The notes: generated from the sequence alone by a model not told the origin. 64,000 nt of DNA from Staphylococcus schleiferi (GCF_900458895.1 NZ_LR962863.1:868001-932000); one strand, 5' to 3'. Positions 29,534-38,476 are shown, numbered from the stretch's first letter. Translations and numbers: made by a program.

Positions 29534-30361
29534 TTGAAGCGATTTTTATATGTTTTGATTATAGGATTTATCGTTATATCTGTGGCTGGCTGTGGTAAGT
29601 CTGACTCAGATAGTAACAGTGATAAAAAATTTACTATTGGGTTTGGTGTGGGGACTTATGAAGAGCAATTTAGAAAAGGAATCTTACCTATTCTTCAAAA
29701 AGAAGGTTACGATGTAAAAATTAAAACTTTTTCTCAAAATGATCAAGTTGATCCAGCTTTGGTTGATGAAGAAATTGATGCTACGGTTCATCAAAGTCGG
29801 GCTTATATGAATAGTATGAACAAAAAGTTAAATGGAGAAATGATTGTGAACAATCACGTACCGACTGCACCACAATCGATTTGGTCGACGAAACATCATT
29901 CTCTAGATGACGTTAAAGATGGTCAAACGATAGCCGTACCTAATGATCCAGTGAACCAAGAACGCGCATTTAGAATTTTGGAAAAGCTAAAATGGGTGAA
30001 AATTGATAAAGATGCGGGAACGGTCAATTTCAATGTTAAAAGTGTAAAACCCGATCGTTATCATTTAAAGTTTAAAGAGATTCATTCTGCACAAGTTTTA
30101 CGTTCCTTAGATGATGTAGATTATGGTATCGTCAATGGAAACTATATTGCAGATGCGCATAAGGTTATCGCAGATGGTTTGATTGTGGAAAAAACGCCAG
30201 AACAGCACAAAGTTGTACTGACCATTAATAAAAAAGATCAAAATAAGGCGTGGGCAAAAGCACTTAAAAAAGCATATTACTCAGATGAATTTAAAACTTG
30301 GTATGAAAAGCAAAATAAATATAAAGGCTTTATTACACCAAAAGAATGGAATGAGGGGTAA
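29534..30361 (+). CDS. MetQ/NlpA-family substrate-binding lipoprotein (copy 1)
   Basis: A lipoprotein signal ends in the lipobox SVAGC at residue 20, followed by a Ser/Asp-rich linker and the NlpA fold with IGFGVGTYEEQFRKGILP, DATVHQSRAYMNSMN and DDVDYGIVNGNYIADA. The family binds methionine or related amino acids for an ABC importer. No ATPase or permease adjoins. The start is TTG after GGGGTGGAG. 275 aa. Substrate unknown. Confidence 0.85.
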   Translation: MKRFLYVLIIGFIVISVAGCGKSDSDSNSDKKFTIGFGVGTYEEQFRKGILPILQKEGYDVKIKTFSQNDQVDPALVDEEIDATVHQSRAYMNSMNKKLNGEMIVNNHVPTAPQSIWSTKHHSLDDVKDGQTIAVPNDPVNQERAFRILEKLKWVKIDKDAGTVNFNVKSVKPDRYHLKFKEIHSAQVLRSLDDVDYGIVNGNYIADAHKVIADGLIVEKTPEQHKVVLTINKKDQNKAWAKALKKAYYSDEFKTWYEKQNKYKGFITPKEWNEG

Positions 30362-30366
30362 GTGCA

Positions 30367-31173
30367 ATGAGAAAAAATTTATTTCTATTACTGACTTTGC
30401 TTTTGTCTTTGATTTTAGTTGCTTGCGGTCATGAAGAGAAAGATAAAAAGGAAATTACAGTTGCCACATCACCTGGACCGTACAGTGAACTCTTTTTAAA
30501 AGGAATAAAGCCTGAATTAGAAAAGAAAGGTTATACGGTTAAAAACAAAGATTTTACGGAGTTACTGCAAGCAGACGTTGCTCTGCAGGAAGGTAGTGTT
30601 GACGTGAACGTGGATCAACATAAGGCCTATATGGATACTTTTAATCAAGAAAGAGATGCAAATTTAACGAATATCACCAAAATACCAACTGTTCCAACTC
30701 AAATCTTTTCGAAACGACATACTTCTTTAGAAGAAATAAAAGAAGGGGACACAATTGCGATTCCGCAAGACCCTTCAAATGCTTCGCGTGCATTTCGTTT
30801 ATTAGAAAAAGCGGGATGGATTGAAATAGATGCTAAAAAGAACGATATTACTATTACTAAAAAAGATATTATAAAAAATCCTAAACATCTCAATATTAAG
30901 GAGATGAATTCTGCAAGTATTCCAAGAGTTTTAGATGATGTCGACTATGGCGTTATTCCTGGTTCAATTGTTTACGCTTCTCATTTAGATGCTTCAAAAG
31001 GATTATTAAAAGAAGATTTGATTAATGATTTATATTTACAAGTTGTTGTGAACGAAAAAAATAAAGATCAGCAATGGGTGAAAGACATTGAAAAAGCTTA
31101 TCATTCTAAAGAATTTAAAAAAGTGCTAGCAAAAGAGAATAAAGATGGTTATTGGATTGTTCCAGAAAAATAG
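30367..31173 (+). CDS. MetQ/NlpA-family substrate-binding lipoprotein (copy 2)
   Basis: Second tandem member, 5 bases after copy 1, with lipobox LVACG. It keeps VATSPGPYSELFLKGIKPEL, VDVNVDQHKAYMDTFN and DDVDYGVIPGSIVYASHLD, aligning with the same sites of copy 1 but clearly diverged, so this is an old duplication, not a recent one. 268 aa. Both probably feed a distant ABC importer or act independently. Confidence 0.86.
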   Translation: MRKNLFLLLTLLLSLILVACGHEEKDKKEITVATSPGPYSELFLKGIKPELEKKGYTVKNKDFTELLQADVALQEGSVDVNVDQHKAYMDTFNQERDANLTNITKIPTVPTQIFSKRHTSLEEIKEGDTIAIPQDPSNASRAFRLLEKAGWIEIDAKKNDITITKKDIIKNPKHLNIKEMNSASIPRVLDDVDYGVIPGSIVYASHLDASKGLLKEDLINDLYLQVVVNEKNKDQQWVKDIEKAYHSKEFKKVLAKENKDGYWIVPEK

Positions 31174-31270
31174 TGTTTTAGATTGAAATATAAACGATTT
31201 AGAAAGACAAAAATGAAAATTGGACAATTAAGGATAAGATAAATGATTTAAGGAAGTATAATAATTATAA

Positions 31271-31312
31271 AGCGTATGATATGAGCGTGTTGTTCATATC
31301 ATACGCTATTTT
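31271..31312. terminator. Terminator between lipoproteins and M20 gene
   Basis: AGCGTATGATATGA and TCATATCATACGCT form a perfect 14-bp stem around a nine-base loop, followed by a T-rich tail; it can serve both convergent units. Confidence 0.8.
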
Positions 31313-31325
31313 AATGTTTAGCATG

Positions 31326-32573
31326 CTATTGTTCGCTAGTTGCTTTGACTGGATTTTTATACCAGCTTTTCAAAAAGTGATAAAGCACTTCTGTATAATC
31401 TTCAAGTGATTTGATTTCAATTTTTTCGTTTGTTCCATGTGCTTCATTTAATTCTCCGGGTCCATATAAAATGGTTGGGATGCCAAAATCTGCTGTCCAA
31501 CCGCCATCTGTAACAGTGGTACTCATCGTTGATTGAAGCGGGGCTTGATGAATTTTTTCATGTGCCAGTTCCAGTAAATGGTAGCCCGGATGGTTAACGG
31601 GAAGGGTAAAGCTAGGGAATATTTCTCCTTTATCTTCTATCATTGAATTGCCACCCCATTCAAACTGAAGTGGGTGGTGTTGCAGCCATAAATCACTTTC
31701 TGCAACTTTATTTAAATAGGTTTCAACTTCATTAATAATATCATCATAATTTTCGTGAGGTAGAAAATGCACAGTAATCCAAAGTTTACATTGATCCGCA
31801 ATAAATGCGGGATGACGTCCACCTTCAATGACTGCTGGATTAATCGTATTGGCACCACTTGGCATACCGGGATAAGATTTCGTCACAGCCCAATGACGCT
31901 CAAGTTCTTGTAACGCTTGAATGATTTTCAGCATTTTTTCAATGGCACTGGCGCCATGACGACCACCGCCAGCATGTATAATATGACTCCGAGCACCATC
32001 ATGGATTGTGACATCACTTTGTATCGTAATCCATCCGGTAATCACGCCACCTTGTCCCATTGCGATAGATTCGCTTGTATCTAGGACGAGTGCTAAATCA
32101 GCTTTCGGTGAATGCTCACACGCAATTTTAGTTCCTGCTTCGCCTACTTCTTCACCGACAACTGATTGAACTATGATATCTCCTTCAGGCTGAACGCCAT
32201 CTTGATAAAGGCGTTCAAGGTTATAAAATAACGCAGACATACCACCTTTCATATCGGCGACACCTCTTCCATACAAATAACCCTCTTTTTCAACAAGTTC
32301 AAATGGATTTGTATGCCAAAATGTTTCGCTTTCAACTTCTGCAACATCTACATGTCCATTCAATATGAGTTTTGGGGCCTGTTCATTTTTGCCTTTTAAT
32401 GTGGCAACAATAATTTCATCATTGTCGTAAAAAGGGATTTGTGTTGTGTCGAATCCTATCGATTTAAGCCATTCTGCAATCTTTTGTTGAAGGGGTTTTG
32501 TATTTCTTGCGGGTGGGCTGACAGTAGGTGCTGCAATAAGTGCTGCTAATATTTCAAATTGTCTTTTATTCAT
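31326..32573 (-). CDS. M20-family deacylase/peptidase (ArgE/DapE-like)
   Basis: Metal ligands are visible in LILNGHVDVA and GRGVADMKGG, with the catalytic Glu pair in VVGEEVGEAGT; the dimerisation domain contains the HAGGGRHGASAIEKM segment. At 415 aa it is a two-zinc amidohydrolase of the acetylornithine deacetylase class. Arginine or lysine pathway neighbours are absent, so the substrate is unknown. It overlaps ogt by 8 bases. Confidence 0.85.
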   Translation of the reverse strand: MNKRQFEILAALIAAPTVSPPARNTKPLQQKIAEWLKSIGFDTTQIPFYDNDEIIVATLKGKNEQAPKLILNGHVDVAEVESETFWHTNPFELVEKEGYLYGRGVADMKGGMSALFYNLERLYQDGVQPEGDIIVQSVVGEEVGEAGTKIACEHSPKADLALVLDTSESIAMGQGGVITGWITIQSDVTIHDGARSHIIHAGGGRHGASAIEKMLKIIQALQELERHWAVTKSYPGMPSGANTINPAVIEGGRHPAFIADQCKLWITVHFLPHENYDDIINEVETYLNKVAESDLWLQHHPLQFEWGGNSMIEDKGEIFPSFTLPVNHPGYHLLELAHEKIHQAPLQSTMSTTVTDGGWTADFGIPTILYGPGELNEAHGTNEKIEIKSLEDYTEVLYHFLKSWYKNPVKATSEQ

Positions 32574-33078
32574 TCAAATGACCCTCCAATGTTAATAAAC
32601 GTATTTTTCTGTTTAATCCACTGTTGAAGCCACCCAACTGGCCATCCTTTCTAATGACCCTGTGACACGGGATGATAATAGATACAGGATTAAGACCAAT
32701 TGCTGAAGCCACGGCACGGGTACTTTTAGGATGTCTCATCATTTGAGCAATGTCCCCGTAACTTACTTTATTTCCATAAGGGAGTTGTTGTAAGGTACGC
32801 CAAACTTTTTGTTGGAAAGGGGTGCCGATTTCAAATGATATTGGCGTTTTAAATGATTGACAGTGTCCGTGAAAATAACTTTCTAATTCGTGAGCAAGTT
32901 GATCAATTAAATCATGTTGAGAGCGGTGTATCAACTTATGCTGCCCATTTAATTTGTTCAATAACGTTTGGTAGTCTTTCGAGTCATTAAAAGCTAAACC
33001 AACTAATTTATCATGAGCGTTAACAATTGCGGTCATGACGCCAAGTGGTGTGTGTAGATGTTGATAATAATATGACAA
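32566..33078 (-). CDS. ogt: Methylated-DNA-protein-cysteine methyltransferase
   Basis: The suicidal alkyl-acceptor motif appears as IIPCHRVIRKDG with GLNPVSI before it, near residue 138, with the HTH segment GNKVSYGDIAQMM and the Asn hinge. It repairs O6-alkylguanine. 170 aa, full family length. It lies between an M20 deacylase and an SPL-type radical SAM gene on the same strand. Confidence 0.92.
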   Translation of the reverse strand: MSYYYQHLHTPLGVMTAIVNAHDKLVGLAFNDSKDYQTLLNKLNGQHKLIHRSQHDLIDQLAHELESYFHGHCQSFKTPISFEIGTPFQQKVWRTLQQLPYGNKVSYGDIAQMMRHPKSTRAVASAIGLNPVSIIIPCHRVIRKDGQLGGFNSGLNRKIRLLTLEGHLNE

Positions 33079-33101
33079 GTTGTTTCATCTCCGTTCAGTA
33101 A

Positions 33102-33923
33102 TTAGAATTCAGTCGGTTTAAAACCATCAACACTAACTGAAATATGTGTTTTAGAAAAGCGAGATTGCATCAATTTCAATACATATTGATAGGCGTCAGG
33201 TTGATACCAATCTTCTAAATGTAATGCTTGATACATATGACGCATACCTAATGATTCAGTTCTACGACCATTTGACCCATCGCCCATAAAGTAATCATCT
33301 ATTGTGACATAATCTGTATAATGCGCTAAGATTTCAGGAAAGTTTGTCGTACAAGGTAAAAGAGGTGCCACAGAGACTTGCGTTGGGATACCTGCCTGAC
33401 GTAATTTTTTGAGCGCATTGAATCTTGATTGAATGCTAGGTGCTTGTGGTGTGAAATAACGCACCATATCTTCTCGGTCTGTCTCAATGGTCATACTTAC
33501 AATAAATCGACCGGGATAGGTTTTTAAAATGTCGATATCACGTTGGATGAGTGGGCTACGTGTTTGAATAAATAAAAAGTCAGGTGGATGACTGGCCATT
33601 GATGTGAGTAGTATTCTTGTAATTTCGTATTTCTTTTCAAGCGGCTGGTAAGGATCTGTTGAAGAGGACATAAAAATCGTCACGGGTCCTTTTCTTTTAG
33701 CACGTTGTAACTCATTTTGAAATTGATGGTTAACGTTATTTTTAACTGTCACCCAATCACCCCAATTTTTACCAGAAAATAACGAGATTGGCGACTTCCT
33801 CACATAACAATACGAACACGCATATTGGCAGCCCATATATGGATTGAGCGTATGCGTATAATCCTTTAGGAATCCACTTGCTTTTGTTAAAAATTGTTTA
33901 GGTTGTTTGACATTGATTTCCAT
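33102..33923 (-). CDS. SPL-family radical SAM protein (SplB-like)
   Basis: The N-terminal CQYACSYCYV, a Cx3Cx2C cluster motif at about residues 34-41, defines a radical SAM protein; TLNPYMGC before it is characteristic of the Rv2578c/SPL-like group. VTIFMSSSTDPYQPLE and VSMTIETDRED follow in the barrel. Spore photoproduct lyase acts on UV lesions, but staphylococci do not sporulate, so activity is unknown. ATG 33923 gives 273 aa. Its neighbour is ogt. Confidence 0.85.
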   Translation of the reverse strand: MEINVKQPKQFLTKASGFLKDYTHTLNPYMGCQYACSYCYVRKSPISLFSGKNWGDWVTVKNNVNHQFQNELQRAKRKGPVTIFMSSSTDPYQPLEKKYEITRILLTSMASHPPDFLFIQTRSPLIQRDIDILKTYPGRFIVSMTIETDREDMVRYFTPQAPSIQSRFNALKKLRQAGIPTQVSVAPLLPCTTNFPEILAHYTDYVTIDDYFMGDGSNGRRTESLGMRHMYQALHLEDWYQPDAYQYVLKLMQSRFSKTHISVSVDGFKPTEF

Positions 33924-33941
33924 TGCAACCCCCAAATTTGA

Positions 33942-33982
33942 TAAAAAAGACAGGAAACATTGTAAGAGATGTCCCTGTCTAT
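33942..33982 (-). terminator. Terminator after the aminotransferase
   Basis: On the minus strand GACAGGGACA pairs with TGTTTCCTGTC and is followed by six T, 7 bases after the aminotransferase stop. Confidence 0.8.
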
Positions 33983-33988
33983 AGTTGA

Positions 33989-35275
33989 TTAATGTAACGC
34001 TTTAATTGCTTCTGCTATTGAGTTGAAAACATGTGATAAATCATCTTTTTCGATACAACTAAAGGCGACACGAATATCTGTGTCATTTAAAGCAATGATA
34101 CCAATTGAATAATGTTCGATGAGGTGTAATCTTAATTGTTCTGGGTCAACACCATTTACTTTAAGTGCCATGAAATAGCCGGAGTTAAAGTCGTAAGGTT
34201 GCCATAGTGATTTAAAAGCATCTTGATAAACGATTTCCTTAGTCACTTCGTAACGTTCTTTAAGTGTATCGATATTTTCTTGAATTTCTTGATCAAAATT
34301 AGCTTTGTTTTTTAGTGCGTGTTGTACTGCCGCTTGCGTTGGTGAAGCACCGCTAGAAATATTGCTACGGATTAATCCTTTCATTTTAGCTTCTAACACT
34401 TCTTTTGTTGTGTCATTAGAAAGACCGAATGTAAGGAAACCTACACGGAATCCCCATGCGAAAAATTCTTTCGTCGCGCCGTCTAAACGAACGGGTAATA
34501 CACGAGAATTGTTGAGTTGTGTCAATGCTGTGAAGATAGATTGTGTATACACATCTTCATAAAATAAGCCATAATATGCATCATCAACTATTGTCACAAC
34601 ATTCACGCCACGACGTCCTAAGTCATCAATGGCTTTAACAATGGCTTTAACTTCACTCTCAGTAGGGGTATAACCTGTTGGATTGTTAGGGTAGTTGAGT
34701 ACCATGATGACTTTGTCTTGATTAATTTGATTAAGTGTATTCACAAGTTCAGTTGTTGTGAAGTGACCCTGTTCATCAAAAATAGGGTAAGTATTGATTT
34801 CTGCTTGATGACGCACACCAAAAACAAGTTTGTAGTTCCCCCAGTTATGCGTTGGAAGTAAAACCGTATCTCCGGGATTTACAAAAAGGTCGCCAACCAA
34901 AGAAAGCCCGTGTGTAAGTGCGTTAGTGACTATCGGTAAACTTATCGCATCAGCAGAAAGATCAGGATTTTCTTTCAACATTTTTTGTTGCCAAAGCTCA
35001 CGTAACTCACCTAAACCTTGGGGAGGCGCATATGAAAAAACTTCGTCTGTATTAAGCTCATTAAACATACTGTAGAGTGACTCAGTGTATAATTTCCCCT
35101 TAGAATTTGTTGCCATTCCAATCGTTGCATTATACTGCGTAGATTTTGCTTCAGCAGATTGCGTTAAAATGCCTTTTGGATAATACATGTTTTTCCCTAA
35201 ATCAGAAAGCATATCTAAAATAATAGGTTGATTCTCTGTTAATTGTTCATTCAATTGCAGCGCTAAAGGGTTCAT
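33989..35275 (-). CDS. PLP-dependent class I/II aminotransferase
   Basis: PLP residues are seen: the Asp/Tyr pair in VDDAYYGLFYEDVY, the Schiff-base Lys in LDGATKEFFAWGFRVGF, and NYPNNPTGYTP. The C-terminal Arg for carboxylate is in DTDIRVAFS. 428 aa. The fold-type I subgroup and likely amino-acid substrate cannot be narrowed from sequence alone. Single gene with its own terminator. Confidence 0.87.
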   Translation of the reverse strand: MNPLALQLNEQLTENQPIILDMLSDLGKNMYYPKGILTQSAEAKSTQYNATIGMATNSKGKLYTESLYSMFNELNTDEVFSYAPPQGLGELRELWQQKMLKENPDLSADAISLPIVTNALTHGLSLVGDLFVNPGDTVLLPTHNWGNYKLVFGVRHQAEINTYPIFDEQGHFTTTELVNTLNQINQDKVIMVLNYPNNPTGYTPTESEVKAIVKAIDDLGRRGVNVVTIVDDAYYGLFYEDVYTQSIFTALTQLNNSRVLPVRLDGATKEFFAWGFRVGFLTFGLSNDTTKEVLEAKMKGLIRSNISSGASPTQAAVQHALKNKANFDQEIQENIDTLKERYEVTKEIVYQDAFKSLWQPYDFNSGYFMALKVNGVDPEQLRLHLIEHYSIGIIALNDTDIRVAFSCIEKDDLSHVFNSIAEAIKALH

Positions 35276-35493
35276 CTCATTTCGACCTCTTTCTTAAAAT
35301 TCATAATATATATGTCTATCATACAGTGAAAGTTATAAATTTAAAGTTACAGTTAGTGTGGGTTTAAAAAAATTAAATACCAAAACAGAACACACGTTCG
35401 CTATTTTGTGTTAAAATAAATTTAGCCACCTTTCCCTACATTTTTGGTGCTAAAAATAAAAATGGCTTCGCAAAGTAGGAGGTGTTCTTAATC

Positions 35494-35637
35494 ATGCAGT
35501 GGACAGAGTTTTTAATGTCATTAATCACTGGTGGTATTTTAATTATTTTTAGATGTTGGTTTGAGTCTAAATGGCGACAATATGATCACCATTCAGACGA
35601 TGAGGATGACGAAACTACCTCAAAAACCAAAAAGTAA
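35494..35637 (+). CDS. Candidate Fst-like type I toxin peptide, 47 aa
   Basis: The ORF starts MQWTEFLMSLITGGILIIF, a single membrane helix with an internal Gly pair, then CWFESKWRQYD and an acidic-to-basic tail (SDDEDDETTSKTKK). Fst toxins share the pattern of one helix ending in a W and a charged, Asp-rich tail. The RBS AGGAGG (35478) can pair with CACC..CC.CTAC near 35425-35445 in its own leader, a hallmark of type I toxin mRNAs. A bidirectional hairpin follows, and an opposing promoter faces it. Family membership is inference from pattern, not search. Confidence 0.6.
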   Translation: MQWTEFLMSLITGGILIIFRCWFESKWRQYDHHSDDEDDETTSKTKK

Positions 35638-35644
35638 AGTATTT

Positions 35645-35682
35645 AAAAAGCCCCAAGCTTGCGGCAACAAGTTTGGGGTTCT
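35645..35682. terminator. Bidirectional terminator shared by toxin and antisense RNA
   Basis: AAGCCCCAAGCTTG and CAAGTTTGGGGTTCTT form a GC-rich stem around GCGGCAA. On the minus strand it is followed by CTTTTTAAA, a better U tail than on the plus strand. Confidence 0.75.
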
Positions 35683-35700
35683 TAATCATGTGTGGATACA
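35645..35700 (-). ncRNA. Candidate antisense antitoxin RNA
   Basis: A minus-strand promoter with -35 TTGCTT (plus 35729-35734) and -10 TAATAT (35706-35711), spaced exactly 17 bp, would start near 35700 and read into the shared hairpin, giving an RNA of about 55 nt complementary to the 3' part of the toxin transcript. This converging layout is that of Fst RNAI/RNAII. Expression is not shown. Confidence 0.5.
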
Positions 35701-35850
35701 ACTTTATATTAGCATGTGTGATATTTTGAAGCAAACAATATAATGATGAATTAAAAGTAGTTACAAACTTAACTATAAGTCAAATAAACGATTGACAAAT
35801 AAATTGGCTTTTTCTAAAGTGAAATCAATGAATAAAAAGAGGTGAAATGA

Positions 35851-36027
35851 TTGAAACATCTAACTAAAATATTTGTAGTGATTGCACTCATCATTTTTAT
35901 TTTAGGTATTATTTTACAATTTATAAATCAAGAAGGTGCAGCGATTAAATTATTCGTTGCAACGATTTTATTTATGATTTGTGCTTTTATTAGTCGGAAT
36001 AATGATCGTAAAAAGCAACAAAAGTAA
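35851..36027 (+). CDS. Small two-helix membrane protein, unknown
   Basis: 58 aa starting at TTG, 5 bases after a GAGGTGAAA site: MKHLTKIFVVIALIIFILG begins a first helix, then QFINQEGAAIKLF, a second helix (VATILFMICAFI) and a basic tail RNNDRKKQQK. The reading is open and the hydrophobic pattern is clean. I do not recognise it. It lies 213 bases after the toxin candidate. Confidence 0.6.
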   Translation: MKHLTKIFVVIALIIFILGIILQFINQEGAAIKLFVATILFMICAFISRNNDRKKQQK

Positions 36028-36730
36028 GGCCATTTTTAAAATAATCCATTCAAATTCTCATAATAGCTTGTTGCATTTAGCATCAATGCAATCTAATGTT
36101 GTCAAAAATGACTGTGAAGTCAAATACTATAGCACTTGATAGTCATTTTGACCCTCCTACTTGTGTCATTCAGCACTAAGACGCTACTTTACCTTTCTGC
36201 TATTTGCTTTCCAATTACCAATCATTAACACTGTCAATAATTGATTTTAAGTCTTATTAAAATGACTTAATCATATGGTATCAAAAGAGTTAATCTTTTA
36301 AATTTAGCCTTAACACAAAAGTAATAACAATCAAATAAATGAGGTTCATTGTAAAAATGATGTAAAAATGAGCTCGAATCCTATCTATCAGTAGAAAAAA
36401 TATGTCACAATATAGGGGAAGACTTTAATATTTTGTTGATATTATATATAAGAAGAATTAATTATTCTTTCAGTTTATTTGTCAACTTTGCTATTATTGT
36501 CATAATTTGGGTATGTTAAATAAAAGTAATTTAAATTGAAAAGATATTGTTTTCATTTTAAATGAGCAGAGAATTTTTTTGAGCGAAATCAAAGAAATAA
36601 TATATAATAGAATCTAAATGATATTACGATTTAATTTATCATTTTGTCTTATTCATTATAAATGTTATTGTTGAAAGAGACGTTTATTATTTTAACTAAA
36701 AGCTTTTAGAGATGGTAGGAGGGCATGTGA
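36028..36730 (+). other. 700-bp AT-rich interval before the ABC operon
   Basis: I see no gene. A long imperfect inverted repeat is centred near 36130: GTCAAAAATGACT (36106) against AGTCATTTTGAC (about 36142), without a T run on either side. A second imperfect repeat is near 36243-36271 (TTTTAAGTC and GACTTAA). AT-rich sequence after 36400 should carry the promoter of the ABC genes. Confidence 0.5.
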
Positions 36731-37606
36731 ATGGAGTTAAAGCAGATTACAAAGCGTTATAACAACAATACTGTCATCGATCAAATTGATTTTACTTTTA
36801 ATGATAGTCATATTGTTGGTCTTATAGGAAAAAACGGTGTAGGTAAAACGACACTTATGAAAATTATGAACGGTAATATTATTAATTATTCGGGTGAAGT
36901 CAAAACCTCAAGTGATGAGCGTATTGGTTATTTAATTGAACATCCTAAACTTTATGATAATAAGACAGGATTGTATAACTTAAAACTTTTCGCTCAAGTT
37001 TTAGGGAAAGGCTTTGATAAACAATATACAGATGAAATTGTTAAAGCTTTTGGCATGGAATCTTATATTAAGAAAAAAGTGAAAAAGTATTCAATGGGGA
37101 TGAAACAAAAATTAGCAATTGCAGTTTCTTTAATGAATAAACCGAAATATTTAATATTGGATGAGCCAACAAATGGGATGGACCCAGACGGTTCCATCGA
37201 TGTTTTAAAAACAATTCAACAACTTGTAAAACAATTAGATATGAAGATTTTAATATCTAGTCATAAATTAGAAGATATAGAATTAATTTGTGATCGTGCT
37301 GTTTTCTTAAGAGATGGTCACTTTGTTCAAGATGTCGATATGTCAAATGGTCAATCTGCAAATCAAACGATTGTCAAAGTTGATTCAAAAGACTTTGAAG
37401 AAGCCCTTTACTATTTAACAGATCATTTTAAAGTAGCACAATCACACAAAGATTCAGGAGAAATTATTTTGAATGCGCAAAGTAATTATCAAGCGTTTTT
37501 AGAAGGTTTAGCACAAAAACAAATATTTCCAACGTATATTGAAACAAGAAAAATTTCATTGCGTGACACATACTTTAATATTAATCAACGAGGTGACGAA
37601 CAATGA
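36731..37606 (+). CDS. ABC transporter ATPase (BcrA/Pmt-like exporter)
   Basis: Single ATPase domain, 291 aa: Walker A GKNGVGKTTLMKIM, signature YSMGMKQKLAIA, Walker B YLILDEPTNGMD and the switch His in LISSHKLEDI. The type serves peptide or lipid-linked antibiotic export (BcrA, LanF, PmtC). It overlaps the permease by 4 bases (ATGA-type). Not a full pmt operon, as there is only one ATPase and one permease. Substrate unknown. Confidence 0.86.
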   Translation: MELKQITKRYNNNTVIDQIDFTFNDSHIVGLIGKNGVGKTTLMKIMNGNIINYSGEVKTSSDERIGYLIEHPKLYDNKTGLYNLKLFAQVLGKGFDKQYTDEIVKAFGMESYIKKKVKKYSMGMKQKLAIAVSLMNKPKYLILDEPTNGMDPDGSIDVLKTIQQLVKQLDMKILISSHKLEDIELICDRAVFLRDGHFVQDVDMSNGQSANQTIVKVDSKDFEEALYYLTDHFKVAQSHKDSGEIILNAQSNYQAFLEGLAQKQIFPTYIETRKISLRDTYFNINQRGDEQ

Positions 37607-38331
37607 GAATATTGCAATTAGTTAAATTCGATATGATTAGCATATTGAAGAGTCCACTTACATATTTAGCGATTATTTTGGGTGTCGCACCGCTGATTAC
37701 TACAATGGCAATCCTTGTTACGCACGATAAACCTGTCAATGCGAATACACTTTTTAGTGTGGGGAAATGGTTCTTTTCGTTAATTGGTTTACTATTTGTA
37801 ATCAAAACGATTACACGTGATAGTGGTCAAGGCACAATTCAACTCTTTTTGAATCACTATCGAAATCGCGTTGGTTATTTTATTGCAAAATGTTGTTCAA
37901 TCGCGCTTATTTCAATAATTACAACTGCTGTTGTTTTAATCGTGACATATTTAATTCAATGGACAACCAAAGGTGAAGAACTTAATAATCAGAATATATG
38001 GAAGTTGCTTGTCTTTTATTTAATTCTTTTCTTTGTGTATGGTTTACTGTTATTTTTAATTAATTTAATTGTTCAAAAACCAGCACTAGTCTATACATTA
38101 GGTATTTTACTGTTGCTTATATTACCAGTCATGAAACCATTTATTCCGTTGATTCCTGTCATCGGGGATGATATTCAAAAATCGTTGAAATACATTCCGT
38201 TTAGCTATTTAAGTGAAAAATCTTTAGACAGTGGGTTAACTTTTTCAAACTGGCAATGGTTTATCAATGCGGCATCCATCGTCGTATTATTTATTGCTAA
38301 TTTTCTTTTAATTAGTAAGAAAGATATCTAA
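37603..38331 (+). CDS. ABC-2-type transporter permease
   Basis: 242 aa with about six membrane segments (about residues 18-36, 50-68, 95-115, 140-165, 170-195, 215-235) and no enzymatic motif. It overlaps the ATPase gene and forms the transmembrane half of the exporter. BcrB/PmtD-like by size and partner. Confidence 0.83.
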   Translation: MRILQLVKFDMISILKSPLTYLAIILGVAPLITTMAILVTHDKPVNANTLFSVGKWFFSLIGLLFVIKTITRDSGQGTIQLFLNHYRNRVGYFIAKCCSIALISIITTAVVLIVTYLIQWTTKGEELNNQNIWKLLVFYLILFFVYGLLLFLINLIVQKPALVYTLGILLLLILPVMKPFIPLIPVIGDDIQKSLKYIPFSYLSEKSLDSGLTFSNWQWFINAASIVVLFIANFLLISKKDI

Positions 38332-38368
38332 AATCATCTATTTAAAATAGAAAGCGATATAAATTGTA

Positions 38369-38417
38369 AATGAGATTGAGATCTAAGCATGTTTTAGATT
38401 TCAATCTTATTTTTTAG
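38369..38417 (+). terminator. Terminator of the ABC exporter operon
   Basis: GATTGAGATCTAA pairs with TTAGATTTCAATC and is followed by TTATTTTTT. Confidence 0.8.
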
Positions 38418-38424
38418 TTTTACA

Positions 38425-38476
38425 TAGAAAGCGTTTACAAAAAGGAGGATTTAGACTAGAATACTTGTATACAAGT
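38425..38476 (+). promoter_or_regulatory. gnt promoter, cre site and GntR operator
   Basis: TAGAAAGCGTTTACA (38425-38439) is a near-consensus CcpA cre. TTTACA (38434) and TAGAAT (38457), 17 bp apart, form the promoter. ACTTGTATACAAGT (38463-38476) is a perfect palindrome matching the B. subtilis gnt operator core and overlaps the likely start site. Gluconate induction and glucose repression are therefore built into 52 bases. Confidence 0.88.

Noticed and set aside
36731..38331. Complete pmtABCD operon for PSM export.
   Set aside because: Only one ATPase and one permease, and no PmtR-type regulator.
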